Below are positions 1 through 7,599 of a stretch of 14,979 nucleotides of DNA, piece by piece. Where the stretch lies: contig JBOHRF010000106.1 of assembly GCA_050732575.1 (NCBI GenBank), positions 1 through 14,979 on the forward strand, written 5' to 3'. The translations under genes were made by a program, and so were the position numbers. Within the stretch, counting starts at the first letter, position 1; each line of letters begins with the position of its first letter. This stretch comes from JBBDWZ01 sp050732575. Its GTDB lineage: Bacteria; Gemmatimonadota; Gemmatimonadetes; Longimicrobiales; RSA9. The notes under the pieces are model-generated. The model saw only the letters and a list, made by a program, of their open reading frames with translations, was not told the DNA's origin and made no database searches.

Positions 1-3000
1 TTGGCGGACGCGCGGTTGGCGCCCGTGCAGTTGGACACGCTGGTCGTGGTAGCGGAGATGCAGCAGCGCGTGAATCGCAATTTACCCACGCAGGACGTGG
101 GCGGCACGGAGCGCCCGATCATCCCGACCGGCATTCCGCTTGAGCTCATGGGTGACTTGGCAGCCATGGCGGCATCGCTGCCGGGTGTGCTGTTGCTGCC
201 CGGGCTGGATGGCGCACCGGATCAGTTTTCCGTGCTGGGACTGGATGGCGACCAGAACAGCACGACGTTGAATGGGATGGGGATTGGCGCGAATGGTCTA
301 CCGCGCGATGCTGGCGTGTCCACATCACTCACGACCTCTGCCTTCGATGTATCACGGGGTGGCTACAGCGGCGGCAACTTCAACATCCGATCGCGATCGG
401 GCTCCAACTTTCGCAGCCGCGGGCTGAGCCTGAGGCTGACCTCACCGCAGGTGCAGTGGACGGACCGGGCGGCGCAGGCACTGGGCAATGACTACACAGA
501 CTGGTCGTTGGGCGGGATGGCGTCGGGTCCGCTCAAGCTGAACAAAGCCTTCTACAACGTGTCGTTCCAGCTGGGGCGGACGTCGCGCGACAACCAGACG
601 TTGCTCAATACCAGCGCACTTGGCCTGGAGACGGCGGGCGTGGCCATGGACTCCGTGTCCCGCTTTCTGGGCGTTCTCGAGGGGCAGGGCGTGCCCACAC
701 TGGCGGGCCAATCGCGCTCGAGCCGGGTGAGCGACAATGGTCGAGTCTTTGGCAGCATCGACATCTCACCGCCCGGTTCGGCGAGCGGCCAGTCATTCGG
801 CGTGACCTTCAACGGCGACTGGTCGCGCCAGTCGCCCTCGTCGGGCGGATTCCTGGCCCTGGCATCGTCGGGCGGTGATCGCACCAACTGGAACGGCGGC
901 ATGCAGGCGAGACACAGTGGTTATCTGGGCATGATTCTGAGTGAAACGTCGGCCGGCATCAGTTTCTCGCGCGAATTCAGTGAACCCTTCCTGAACCTGC
1001 CGGCGGGCCGCGTGCGCGTGAACTCCATTTTCGATGATGGCGTAAGCGGCGTACAGATGCTGACCTTTGGCGGCAACCAGCTCTCGAACGAATCGCGCTC
1101 CAGCGGCGCGACGTTCCAGAACAGTCTGTCCTGGTTTGATAACGGCAACAAACATCGGATCAAGTTGTCCAGCGAGCTGCAATACCGAGGCAGTTCAACG
1201 AATCAAGCTTCCAATCTGCTGGGCTCGTTCACGTTCAATTCGCTCGAGGATCTGGAGGCCGGTCGTCCCGCATCGTTCAGCCGCACGCTCACCGCGCTGG
1301 AGCGGTCGACTGGCCAGCTGACCGGCTCGTTGTCGTTGGGCGATTCCTATCGTCACTCACCCGATTTGCAGTTTCAGTTCGGCCTGCGGTTGGATGGCAG
1401 CCGGTCCCTGACCAGGCCGCCCTTCAACGCGCTGGTCGAGTCGACCTTTGACCGGCGCAACGATCGCTTGCCGACTCCACTCGTATTCAGCCCGCGCATC
1501 GGCTTTTCCTGGACGTTGGGCACGGCCCAGGAGATTGCCGGCTTTGCGGGTGCGGTGCGCGGGCCGCGCGCGGTCATTCGCGGCGGAATTGGCATGTTCG
1601 TCAACAATCCGGGCGTCAACCAGATTCTCCAGGCGCTCACCAATACCGGCCTGCCCAGTGGCGTGCAGCAGATCATGTGCGTGGGGCCCGCGGTTCCAGT
1701 CCCGAACTGGGACCTCTATGCATCCAACCCGTCGGCCATTCCCGATCGCTGTGCGGATGGCACGAGCGGCACCGTGTTCTCCAATGCAGCGCCCAACGTG
1801 ACGTTGTTCGACACCGACTACGCACCGCAGAAGTCGCTGCGCTCCAACCTCTCCTGGGGTGGTACGCTGCTCGATTCGCGCTTCTCGGTAAACGTGGAAG
1901 GCACGTATTCGGTGAACATGAACCAACAGCGCTTCGTCGACTTGAACTTCAGCCCTGACCAGCGTTTCAGCCTGGGCGATGGTCGTCCCGTTTACGTCGA
2001 TGCGACCAGCATCGTGCCGGGCACAGGCGTGATTGCCTCGCGCGATGCGCGCATCTCGCAGTCGTTTGCGCGGGTGACCGAGCTGCGTTCCGACCTGGAA
2101 TCACGTAGTGCACAGCTTCGCCTGAGTCTCTCACCACGACCGCGCGCTCCCACCAATTTCGGCTGGTCCCTGAACTACACGTACTCGCACATACGCGAGC
2201 AGGTGTCCGGCTTCAGCAGCACGGCGGGTGACCCGCTCGATGTGGAATGGGCGCGCTCCGGACAGGGGCCGCATCAGATCAATTACAATCTGACGTACCG
2301 CTTCTTCAACGCCGTCAACGTGAGCTGGATGGGGTCGGTCCGCTCGGGCAGTGCCTTCACGCCCACCATTGCCGGTGATGTGAATGGTGATGGCTATTCC
2401 AACGATCGCGCTTTCATCTATGCACCCACGGGGAGCGCCGACCCGGCCATTGCCGCCGGTATGCAGCAGCTGCTGGACAATGCTTCCGGCCGCACGCGCG
2501 ATTGTCTGCAGAAGCAGCTCAATGCCATTGCCGCGCGCAATAGCTGTCGTGGTCCATGGAGCACGAACGCTTCGCTTTCCATGTCCCTGGACCGCGCCAA
2601 GTTCCGCATGCCGCAGCGCGGTGAAATCACGCTTTCCCTGTCCAATCCGTTGGGCGCCGCGGATATGCTGGTCAACGGCTCTGGCGACTTGAAAGGCTGG
2701 GGCCAGAACGCGTTCCCCGATCAGTCACTGCTCTATGTCCGTGGCTTCGATGCGCAGGCCCGGCAATACCGCTTTGAAGTGAACCAGCGGTTCGGTGCCA
2801 CACGACCGCAGTTCATGACCCAGCGGCAACCTGTGATCCTTACGGCCAACATGAAGTTCGATCTGGGACCGACACGCGAACGCCAGACTCTGGGCCAACA
2901 GCTCAATTCCGGGCGCACACAACCCGGCTCTCGCTTCCCGGAGACCATGTACCGTTCTTCGGGCAGCAACAGCGTTTCCAACCCGATGTCGACCATCCTG

Positions 3001-3432
3001 CGCTCGCAGGATTCACTCCGCCTCACGGCCCTGCAAGCGGACAGCATAGCGGCCATGAATCGGCGTTACACGTATCGGGCTGACTCTCTGTGGGCACCGG
3101 TGGCCAAATACTTCGCCACACTGCCCGCGCAGTTCGAGGAAGGCGAGGCTTACAGTCGGTATATTCAGACGCGTCGTGCTCAGGTCGACATGCTCATGGA
3201 CATCGTACCCGTCGTGCGTGACCTGTTGACGCCGGAGCAGCGGCGCAAGCTGCCTGCATTCATTGTCAACATTCTCGATCCGCGTTACCTCGCCCTGATT
3301 CGCAATGGCACCAGTATGTACGTGGGCGGTGGCGGCGCGGGACCGATGTTCATTGGGGGCATGAGCATTGGGGGCGACATGATCGCCCCAATGATGGTCG
3401 AAGGCATCAGGTCGATAGAGATCATACGGTGA
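1..3432 (+). CDS. TonB-dependent receptor-like outer-membrane barrel (Oar-like), 5' partial, with C-terminal LTPEQ domain
   Basis: Outer-membrane transport-type barrel of the TonB-dependent receptor / Oar-like superfamily; substrate unknown. The reading frame is open at base 1 and begins inside the protein: residues about 8-19 (PVQLDTLVVVAE) are the usual link between an N-terminal carboxypeptidase-regulatory-like domain and the plug, so signal peptide, that domain and any TonB box lie outside the window. Residues about 20-140 look like a plug (LDGDQNSTTLNGMGI, then GGYSGGNFNIRSRSG). Residues about 140-957 are barrel: alternating polar and aromatic strands, with an Oar-type Asp-rich loop, DVNGDGYSNDRA, near 792. 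The barrel appears to end near residue 957 (ILTANMKFDLG). About 185 further residues follow, helical-looking, with LTPEQRRKLP near 1076-1085 and a Gly/Met-rich tail. Its stop overlaps the start of the next gene, so they are cotranscribed. Family is sure; cargo is not. Confidence 0.85.
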   Translation: MADARLAPVQLDTLVVVAEMQQRVNRNLPTQDVGGTERPIIPTGIPLELMGDLAAMAASLPGVLLLPGLDGAPDQFSVLGLDGDQNSTTLNGMGIGANGLPRDAGVSTSLTTSAFDVSRGGYSGGNFNIRSRSGSNFRSRGLSLRLTSPQVQWTDRAAQALGNDYTDWSLGGMASGPLKLNKAFYNVSFQLGRTSRDNQTLLNTSALGLETAGVAMDSVSRFLGVLEGQGVPTLAGQSRSSRVSDNGRVFGSIDISPPGSASGQSFGVTFNGDWSRQSPSSGGFLALASSGGDRTNWNGGMQARHSGYLGMILSETSAGISFSREFSEPFLNLPAGRVRVNSIFDDGVSGVQMLTFGGNQLSNESRSSGATFQNSLSWFDNGNKHRIKLSSELQYRGSSTNQASNLLGSFTFNSLEDLEAGRPASFSRTLTALERSTGQLTGSLSLGDSYRHSPDLQFQFGLRLDGSRSLTRPPFNALVESTFDRRNDRLPTPLVFSPRIGFSWTLGTAQEIAGFAGAVRGPRAVIRGGIGMFVNNPGVNQILQALTNTGLPSGVQQIMCVGPAVPVPNWDLYASNPSAIPDRCADGTSGTVFSNAAPNVTLFDTDYAPQKSLRSNLSWGGTLLDSRFSVNVEGTYSVNMNQQRFVDLNFSPDQRFSLGDGRPVYVDATSIVPGTGVIASRDARISQSFARVTELRSDLESRSAQLRLSLSPRPRAPTNFGWSLNYTYSHIREQVSGFSSTAGDPLDVEWARSGQGPHQINYNLTYRFFNAVNVSWMGSVRSGSAFTPTIAGDVNGDGYSNDRAFIYAPTGSADPAIAAGMQQLLDNASGRTRDCLQKQLNAIAARNSCRGPWSTNASLSMSLDRAKFRMPQRGEITLSLSNPLGAADMLVNGSGDLKGWGQNAFPDQSLLYVRGFDAQARQYRFEVNQRFGATRPQFMTQRQPVILTANMKFDLGPTRERQTLGQQLNSGRTQPGSRFPETMYRSSGSNSVSNPMSTILRSQDSLRLTALQADSIAAMNRRYTYRADSLWAPVAKYFATLPAQFEEGEAYSRYIQTRRAQVDMLMDIVPVVRDLLTPEQRRKLPAFIVNILDPRYLALIRNGTSMYVGGGGAGPMFIGGMSIGGDMIAPMMVEGIRSIEIIR

Positions 3433-4946
3433 TGACCATGACCTCCATCCGATACGGCGTATGGTTGGCGGCAGTGCTGGTGGCACCTGCCGTCGTGCGG
3501 GCACAGGACACGGTAACAATTCGCGGCATTACCGTGGGTCCGCCCATTCAGCGCATAGCCACAGCTTCGGCGCTGTCCACGGAGCAGATTGGCTCCATCA
3601 CCAGCGTACGTGAGTTGGCCGATGGGCGCGTGCTGGTCAACGATGGCACGCGTCGGCGTTTGCTCATCATGGACACCACGCTCAAGACCGTGGAAGTGGT
3701 GCTCGACTCGCTGTCGGAGATTGCGAACACGTACGGCACGCGGGCCGGTGCGCTCATTCCGTTCCGCGGCGATACCACATTGTTCGTGGACCCCGTGTCC
3801 TATGCCATCGTAGTGCTGGATCCGCTGGGCAAGATCACACGCGTGCGCTCGGTGTGGCGCGTGCAGGACGTTCCCTGGTTTACCCAGACCGGCTTCTACG
3901 GCTGGCCAGGTGTGGATGGCAAGGGTCGCATCGTGTACCGGATCCCCGCGCAAGCGCCCCGACCAATGGTCATGCCGCCATCCGGCATCCCATACATCCC
4001 GCAAGAGCCCGACTCGTCGTTCATCGTAGCGGTCAATCTGGACACGCGCCGGCTCGACACGCTGGGCGCGATCCGCATTCCCAAGACGGAGATGCGCGTC
4101 CGCCGCAGCGTGGAGGGCAGGCTTTCCATTGAGTCGGTAATGAATCCGCTGCCAACCACGGACGACTGGGCGGTGTTGTCCGACCAGCGTGTGGCCTTCG
4201 TGCGCTGGCGCGATTACCGCATCGACTACCTGAATGTCGATGGCACGTGGACTTCCTCGGCCAAGCTGCCCTACGACTGGCAGCGCATGACCGATGATGA
4301 CAAACAGCGCATGGTCGATTCGGTGAAGACCACCATGCAGCGGTCGGCACAAACACAATACATCAGCGCCATGATTCGCTGGGTGAACATGTACGGCAAA
4401 TCATACCCGGAAAACTTCACGGTCCCTGAGGGCTTCGTTTTGCCACCTGGCATGGCCAAAGACTGGACGCTTCCCAAAGGTGTGAGTTTTCCGGCCACGT
4501 ATATTTATGCCTGTGCGCCCGGTGTTGAGCCCACGCCGCCCGGTCCGCCAACCACGACCGGTGGCGCAGCACCACCCGGAGCTCCTCGAGCCCCCTCGTG
4601 TTTGCCAGCACCCATCATCATGAGCGGCGGCGTCACGCCACCACCGCCCACCGTTCGCCAGATCAATGTGATGCCGGCTGCCGAGCTGCCCGACTACCGG
4701 CCGCCCCTGCCGCAGGGTGGCGCAGTGCGCGCCGATGCCGATGGCAATCTCTGGATTCGTACCGTTCCGGCCCGCCCAACTCCGGGCGGCCTGGTCTACG
4801 ACATCATCAGCCCGCAAGGCGAGTTGGTGAATCGTCTGCAAACTCCGCCCGGCTACACGCTGGTCGGCTTCGGCAAAGGCAAGATCGTTTACCTGTCCAT
4901 GCGCGATGCATCCGGGATTCACCTCGCTCGGGTGAGACTGAAGTAA
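3432..4946 (+). CDS. Secreted beta-propeller-like protein of unknown function
   Basis: Predicted exported protein of 504 residues whose function I do not recognise. A Sec signal peptide is visible: Arg near the start, a hydrophobic stretch (VWLAAVLVAPAVV) and a likely cleavage after RAQ or RA. The mature N-terminal half has repeated strand patterns typical of 6-bladed propellers, such as VRELADGRVLVNDGTRRRLL and TTLFVDPVSYAIVVLDPLG; the last 75 residues return to it (GGAVRADADGNLWIR, then a closing strand). Between them lies a helical insertion (TDDDKQRMVDSVKTTMQ) and a Pro/Gly-rich loop bracketed by two cysteines about 29 residues apart, near 361 and 390, which could form a disulfide. The start is taken as ATG 3432, sharing a base with the upstream TGA. 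GTG 3429 and ATG 3438 are in-frame alternatives, and no strong ribosome site is visible, consistent with translational coupling to the barrel gene. Likely a periplasmic or surface partner of that barrel (inference). Confidence 0.8.
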   Translation: MTMTSIRYGVWLAAVLVAPAVVRAQDTVTIRGITVGPPIQRIATASALSTEQIGSITSVRELADGRVLVNDGTRRRLLIMDTTLKTVEVVLDSLSEIANTYGTRAGALIPFRGDTTLFVDPVSYAIVVLDPLGKITRVRSVWRVQDVPWFTQTGFYGWPGVDGKGRIVYRIPAQAPRPMVMPPSGIPYIPQEPDSSFIVAVNLDTRRLDTLGAIRIPKTEMRVRRSVEGRLSIESVMNPLPTTDDWAVLSDQRVAFVRWRDYRIDYLNVDGTWTSSAKLPYDWQRMTDDDKQRMVDSVKTTMQRSAQTQYISAMIRWVNMYGKSYPENFTVPEGFVLPPGMAKDWTLPKGVSFPATYIYACAPGVEPTPPGPPTTTGGAAPPGAPRAPSCLPAPIIMSGGVTPPPPTVRQINVMPAAELPDYRPPLPQGGAVRADADGNLWIRTVPARPTPGGLVYDIISPQGELVNRLQTPPGYTLVGFGKGKIVYLSMRDASGIHLARVRLK

Positions 4947-4966
4947 CACAGAAACGAATGAACGGA

Positions 4967-4991
4967 CGTTCACGTTACGAGTACGTGAACG
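4967..4991 (+). terminator. Possible terminator hairpin after the propeller gene
   Basis: Perfect 9-bp inverted repeat, CGTTCACGT and ACGTGAACG, around a 7-nt loop, 20 nt past the stop at 4946. No T-run follows, so it is not a classical intrinsic terminator. It could instead stabilise an mRNA 3' end or bind a protein. It shares its core (CGTTCAC / GTGAACG) with the hairpin after the lipoprotein gene. Confidence 0.45.
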
Positions 4992-5091
4992 GTGGCCCTG
5001 GATGGGTTTGGCCTGCGCTGCCCAACGTTCGGATCCACCGTCCAACGACGGGAACGCTTCAGGTCAACGAACAACGGGGTTTGACGGCCGG

Positions 5092-5221
5092 CATTCGGGA
5101 GCGTAGAGCGGGAGTGAGGAGCGGGAGCAGGCGGGAGCGGGCCTGTGCGCACCGATCGTCGGTAGGCCGGCACCCGCGCCCGGCCGCGCCTGCTCCCGCT
5201 ATGCGCTCCCGCTCCCGAATG
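5092..5221. repeat. REPIN-like imperfect inverted repeat
   Basis: A 130-bp imperfect palindrome in the gap between two plus-strand genes. The outer arms are a perfect 12-bp pair (CATTCGGGAGCG at 5092-5103, complement at 5210-5221). An inner perfect 14-bp pair follows (AGCGGGAGCAGGCG at 5120-5133, complement at 5187-5200), with a smaller GGCCT/AGGCC stem (5140-5144 and 5164-5168) in the loop. The left arm carries extra GGGAG-type units not matched on the right. The right arm, read on the minus strand, contains a 14-nt core (5207-5220) that recurs exactly at 12778-12791. This suggests a dispersed intergenic repeat family of the genome. Confidence 0.6.
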
Positions 5222-5341
5222 TTGTGAACCGAAAGCATGGCTCGATTTGTCGGACCAGCAATGACGGTTTTGCCAGCCCAGTTACGCAATGCACAGTAGC
5301 GACAAGCAATCGACAATCCAGTAGGCGCCGCACACAGCGTC

Positions 5342-5346
5342 AGGAG
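5342..5346 (+). promoter_or_regulatory. Ribosome binding site that sets the lipoprotein start
   Basis: AGGAG lies 7 nt before ATG 5354 but only 1 nt before the in-frame ATG 5348, so it selects the later start. Confidence 0.65.
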
Positions 5347-5353
5347 AATGATC

Positions 5354-6271
5354 ATGAGACGATGCTCGAAAGATCGCTGGCTCACCACTGCGCTGGTAAT
5401 CGTGCTTAGCGCGTGCAGCAATGACACGTCCGGGCCTCAGGGTGCCAATACCGGGCTGACGGCCAGGATCGATGGCGCGGCCTGGGCCAGTGAGGGGAGC
5501 GTTGCATTGGCTGTCCTCGGGGGGCCGGGGCTCTACGTAATTTCCGGTTCCCAGCTCACAGCCAACGGGTACATAATGTCGATTTCTCTCTACAACATTC
5601 CGGGCACCGGTACATATCCGCTGGGTGTGGGGGTGACCATACCGGGTGGCTCGGTGGTTCTGTCCAATGCGTCGGGTGGCTGGGCCTCACCGCAGTCCGG
5701 CGCCGATGGCACCATCAACATCACCACACTGACCAGCAATCGCATGGAGGGGACGTTCAACTATGTAGTGAACGCGCTCACAGGAAGCGCGACCGGGACG
5801 CGCACGGTTACGGATGGCGTTTTCCAGTTGCCGGTCCGATCGCAGGGTACGGTGGGACCGCTTCCTGACAATGCGGGCAGCAAAGTGTCGGCGACCATTG
5901 CTGGCGCTGCCTGGAATGCGGCTGTGGTTGTCAGCTCACTGTCACCCGGGACCTCCAGCAGCTTCGTAGTGGCCGCCAACAACAACGCGCGTGGCCTCTC
6001 GATTTCGCTGGGCAACATTCCCGGACCTGGCACCTACGCCCTGGCAGGTGGCACTCCGGCTCGACAGATCGGTGTCACCAATGTGGTAAACTCCACGGCC
6101 AATGTCTGGAGCTCATTGGGCCCGGGCGGTAATGGTTCGGTTACGATCACGTCCATCACGGCCACTCGTATCCGGGGCACGTTCTCGGCTACGTTGGGTC
6201 CGGCGCAGGGATCCTCAACGGTTGGCGCGCTGACTGTCACGAATGGGAGTTTTGATTTGGGGCGGAACTGA
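5354..6271 (+). CDS. Lipoprotein with two tandem copies of a DUF6252-like beta domain
   Basis: Predicted lipoprotein of 305 residues, anchored by Cys21 of the lipobox LSAC after a basic N-terminus (MRRCSKDR) and a hydrophobic stretch. The mature part is two copies of one beta-rich domain spaced about 140-143 residues. Copy 1 has LTARIDGAAW (35-44), ISLYNIPGTGTYPLG (77-91) and a GTINITTLTSNRMEGTF strand pair (about 119-135). Copy 2 has VSATIAGAAW (178-187), ISLGNIPGPGTYAL (217-230) and GSVTITSITATRIRGTF (261-277). The pattern resembles small lipoproteins grouped as DUF6252, recalled from memory rather than searched. Function unknown; no enzyme motif is visible. The start at 5354 is chosen over 5348 because of the AGGAG spacing. 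It stands alone, with about 400 bp upstream and a hairpin downstream. Confidence 0.8.
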   Translation: MRRCSKDRWLTTALVIVLSACSNDTSGPQGANTGLTARIDGAAWASEGSVALAVLGGPGLYVISGSQLTANGYIMSISLYNIPGTGTYPLGVGVTIPGGSVVLSNASGGWASPQSGADGTINITTLTSNRMEGTFNYVVNALTGSATGTRTVTDGVFQLPVRSQGTVGPLPDNAGSKVSATIAGAAWNAAVVVSSLSPGTSSSFVVAANNNARGLSISLGNIPGPGTYALAGGTPARQIGVTNVVNSTANVWSSLGPGGNGSVTITSITATRIRGTFSATLGPAQGSSTVGALTVTNGSFDLGRN

Positions 6272-6281
6272 GGAAACGTTT

Positions 6282-6310
6282 GCGTTCACATTCAGGCTGA
6301 CAGTGAACGC
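6282..6310 (+). terminator. Possible terminator hairpin after the lipoprotein gene
   Basis: Perfect 8-bp inverted repeat, GCGTTCAC and GTGAACGC, with a 13-nt loop, 10 nt after the lipoprotein stop. There is no T-run. It lies between convergent genes, so it could serve either strand. It shares the CGTTCAC/GTGAACG core with the hairpin at 4967-4991. Confidence 0.4.
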
Positions 6311-6587
6311 CCGCAGCCTTCGTTCGCCTCACGTTCAGAAAAGGGGATGAGGAGATCTGAAAGGTGATAATGGAGATATCAATTGTTGTTATCTCATATC
6401 CGCACCGGTATCTGCATATCCCCTTTGATGAAGCTTCCAGGTACGAAGCGCAAGGTGAATCGAGGACCGGGTTTGCGCGCGGCAAACACGACATGCGGCC
6501 CGTTGGACGTTGCCGGATGCAGGGTTTTCCGCGCGTGGACTCAACACCCGCATCACACGGCGAAGCCGCTAACGTGCGCCCAATTTG
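6311..6587. other. Non-coding gap between convergent genes
   Basis: No credible gene on either strand. It holds an AT-richer patch around 6360-6425 with a GAGATA/TATCTC inverted repeat (6373-6378 and 6390-6395) and CATATCC twice 20 nt apart (6395 and 6415). A GTTTGC/GCAAAC hairpin with a 5-nt loop lies at 6471-6487. None has a following T-run. The 3' end on the minus side adjoins the stop of the DUF5996 gene. Confidence 0.5.
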
Positions 6588-7562
6588 TTATGCCCGCTCC
6601 AACTCAACGCGATTCCATTCCCCCAGCCGAGCCGCAGCCTCATAGGTCTGTTGCGCAAAGGTGAGCAGGGTTTCGGCCGGCCGCGTAGCCGCGCGCACGG
6701 CCTCGTACGGCAGGATGAATTCGCGCAGGTCGGTATTGAAGAAGGCCGTCGCGGGCTGTATCCGTGCCTTATCGAAGCCGGCCGGTGCGGGATAGGAATA
6801 AGCGTAGAAGGCGGGGTAGGGCACGGCCTCGTTGCCGTTCCAGAAGCCGCAGCTGAAGCACTCGTGAGAGTACGCTTCCCGCGTTATGAAATCCGGAGTG
6901 TTGGGAATGCCTCCCGGGTGGGGCGGCGCACGCCGACCCGAGAAGCGCGTATGCGCCAGGTCGAAGCTGCCCCAGAAGAAGTGCACGGGGCTGGCCTTTC
7001 CCAGATACCGACCGCGGAACTGCTCCAGCACGTGCTCGGTCTGGGCCAGGATCTCCCAGTAGGTGCGCGCGAGCGCGCCATCGTAGCGGCGATGTCGGTC
7101 GTCGGCCGGGAAAGCTGTGCGGTCGGCGATTTCCACGGGCACGGGCCAGATGTGCGTGTGGATTTCCAGGGATTGCAAAGCATCCGTGTAGGCGTGATAG
7201 AAATCGGCAACGCTGCGCTCTTCCAATTCGATGGCGGCCACTTCGCCATCACTGGTGCGGATTTGCAAGCGCTGATCAACGAAGTCGAATTCGATCTCGA
7301 CCGTGCGCTCGCCGTACGGCATGGCCGATGTGCTCAGGCCGCGCGCGCTGATGTAGAGTGCGACCTGCCACCAGTGGTTCAACGGCGGCGCCAGGGCCAG
7401 CCGCGTCTTGCCCACGATCTGCGTCCACCGGTGCAATGTTTCCAGCGTAGCCAGCGATGCTGAATAAGAGAAATCGGGCCACACTTCCGGTTTGTCTTGA
7501 TCGGCGAAAGCGGCGTCACTTCCATGAACCCGAGTCTTGACCGCGTCCAACAAACGTCCCAC
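6588..7562 (-). CDS. DUF5996 family protein
   Basis: Member of the uncharacterised DUF5996 family, recognised from its block motifs: ETLHRWTQIVGKTRLALAPP (41-60), LNHWWQVALYISARGLST (61-78), PYGERTVEIEFDFVD (82-96), SPVHFFWGSFDLAHTRFSGR (191-210), REAYSHECFSCGFW (228-241) and EFILPYEAVR (281-290). The reaction is unknown. Conserved Trp, His and Cys residues could form a ligand or metal site, but this is inference. Length of 324 residues fits the family. The frame extends upstream to an ATG at 7649 inside egtD, but the GTG at 7562 has GGAGG 5 nt upstream and gives a normal N-terminus, so it is preferred. It is the third gene of the egtB-egtD operon, 37 nt after egtD, with no visible terminator between. 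No signal peptide, so cytoplasmic. Confidence 0.85.
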   Translation of the reverse strand: MGRLLDAVKTRVHGSDAAFADQDKPEVWPDFSYSASLATLETLHRWTQIVGKTRLALAPPLNHWWQVALYISARGLSTSAMPYGERTVEIEFDFVDQRLQIRTSDGEVAAIELEERSVADFYHAYTDALQSLEIHTHIWPVPVEIADRTAFPADDRHRRYDGALARTYWEILAQTEHVLEQFRGRYLGKASPVHFFWGSFDLAHTRFSGRRAPPHPGGIPNTPDFITREAYSHECFSCGFWNGNEAVPYPAFYAYSYPAPAGFDKARIQPATAFFNTDLREFILPYEAVRAATRPAETLLTFAQQTYEAAARLGEWNRVELERA

Positions 7563-7567
7563 AAATA

Positions 7568-7572
7568 CCTCC
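7568..7572 (-). promoter_or_regulatory. Ribosome binding site that sets the DUF5996 gene start
   Basis: GGAGG on the minus strand, 5 nt before GTG 7562. No comparably placed site precedes the ATG at 7649. Confidence 0.65.
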
Positions 7573-7599
7573 GTTTCTGCCACTGCCGATCGGTTACGT

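Noticed and set aside
6538..6593. attC-like (integron cassette) site ending in TTGTTATGC next to the DUF5996 gene stop
   Set aside because: An RYYYAAC match (ACTCAAC) and a near GTTRRRY match occur about 55 nt apart, but the ends do not pair beyond a few bases and no L'/L'' pairing is seen; no integrase in the window.
6585..7463. Long plus-strand frame opposite the DUF5996 gene
   Set aside because: Antisense shadow in GC-rich DNA; the opposite strand has clear family motifs throughout.
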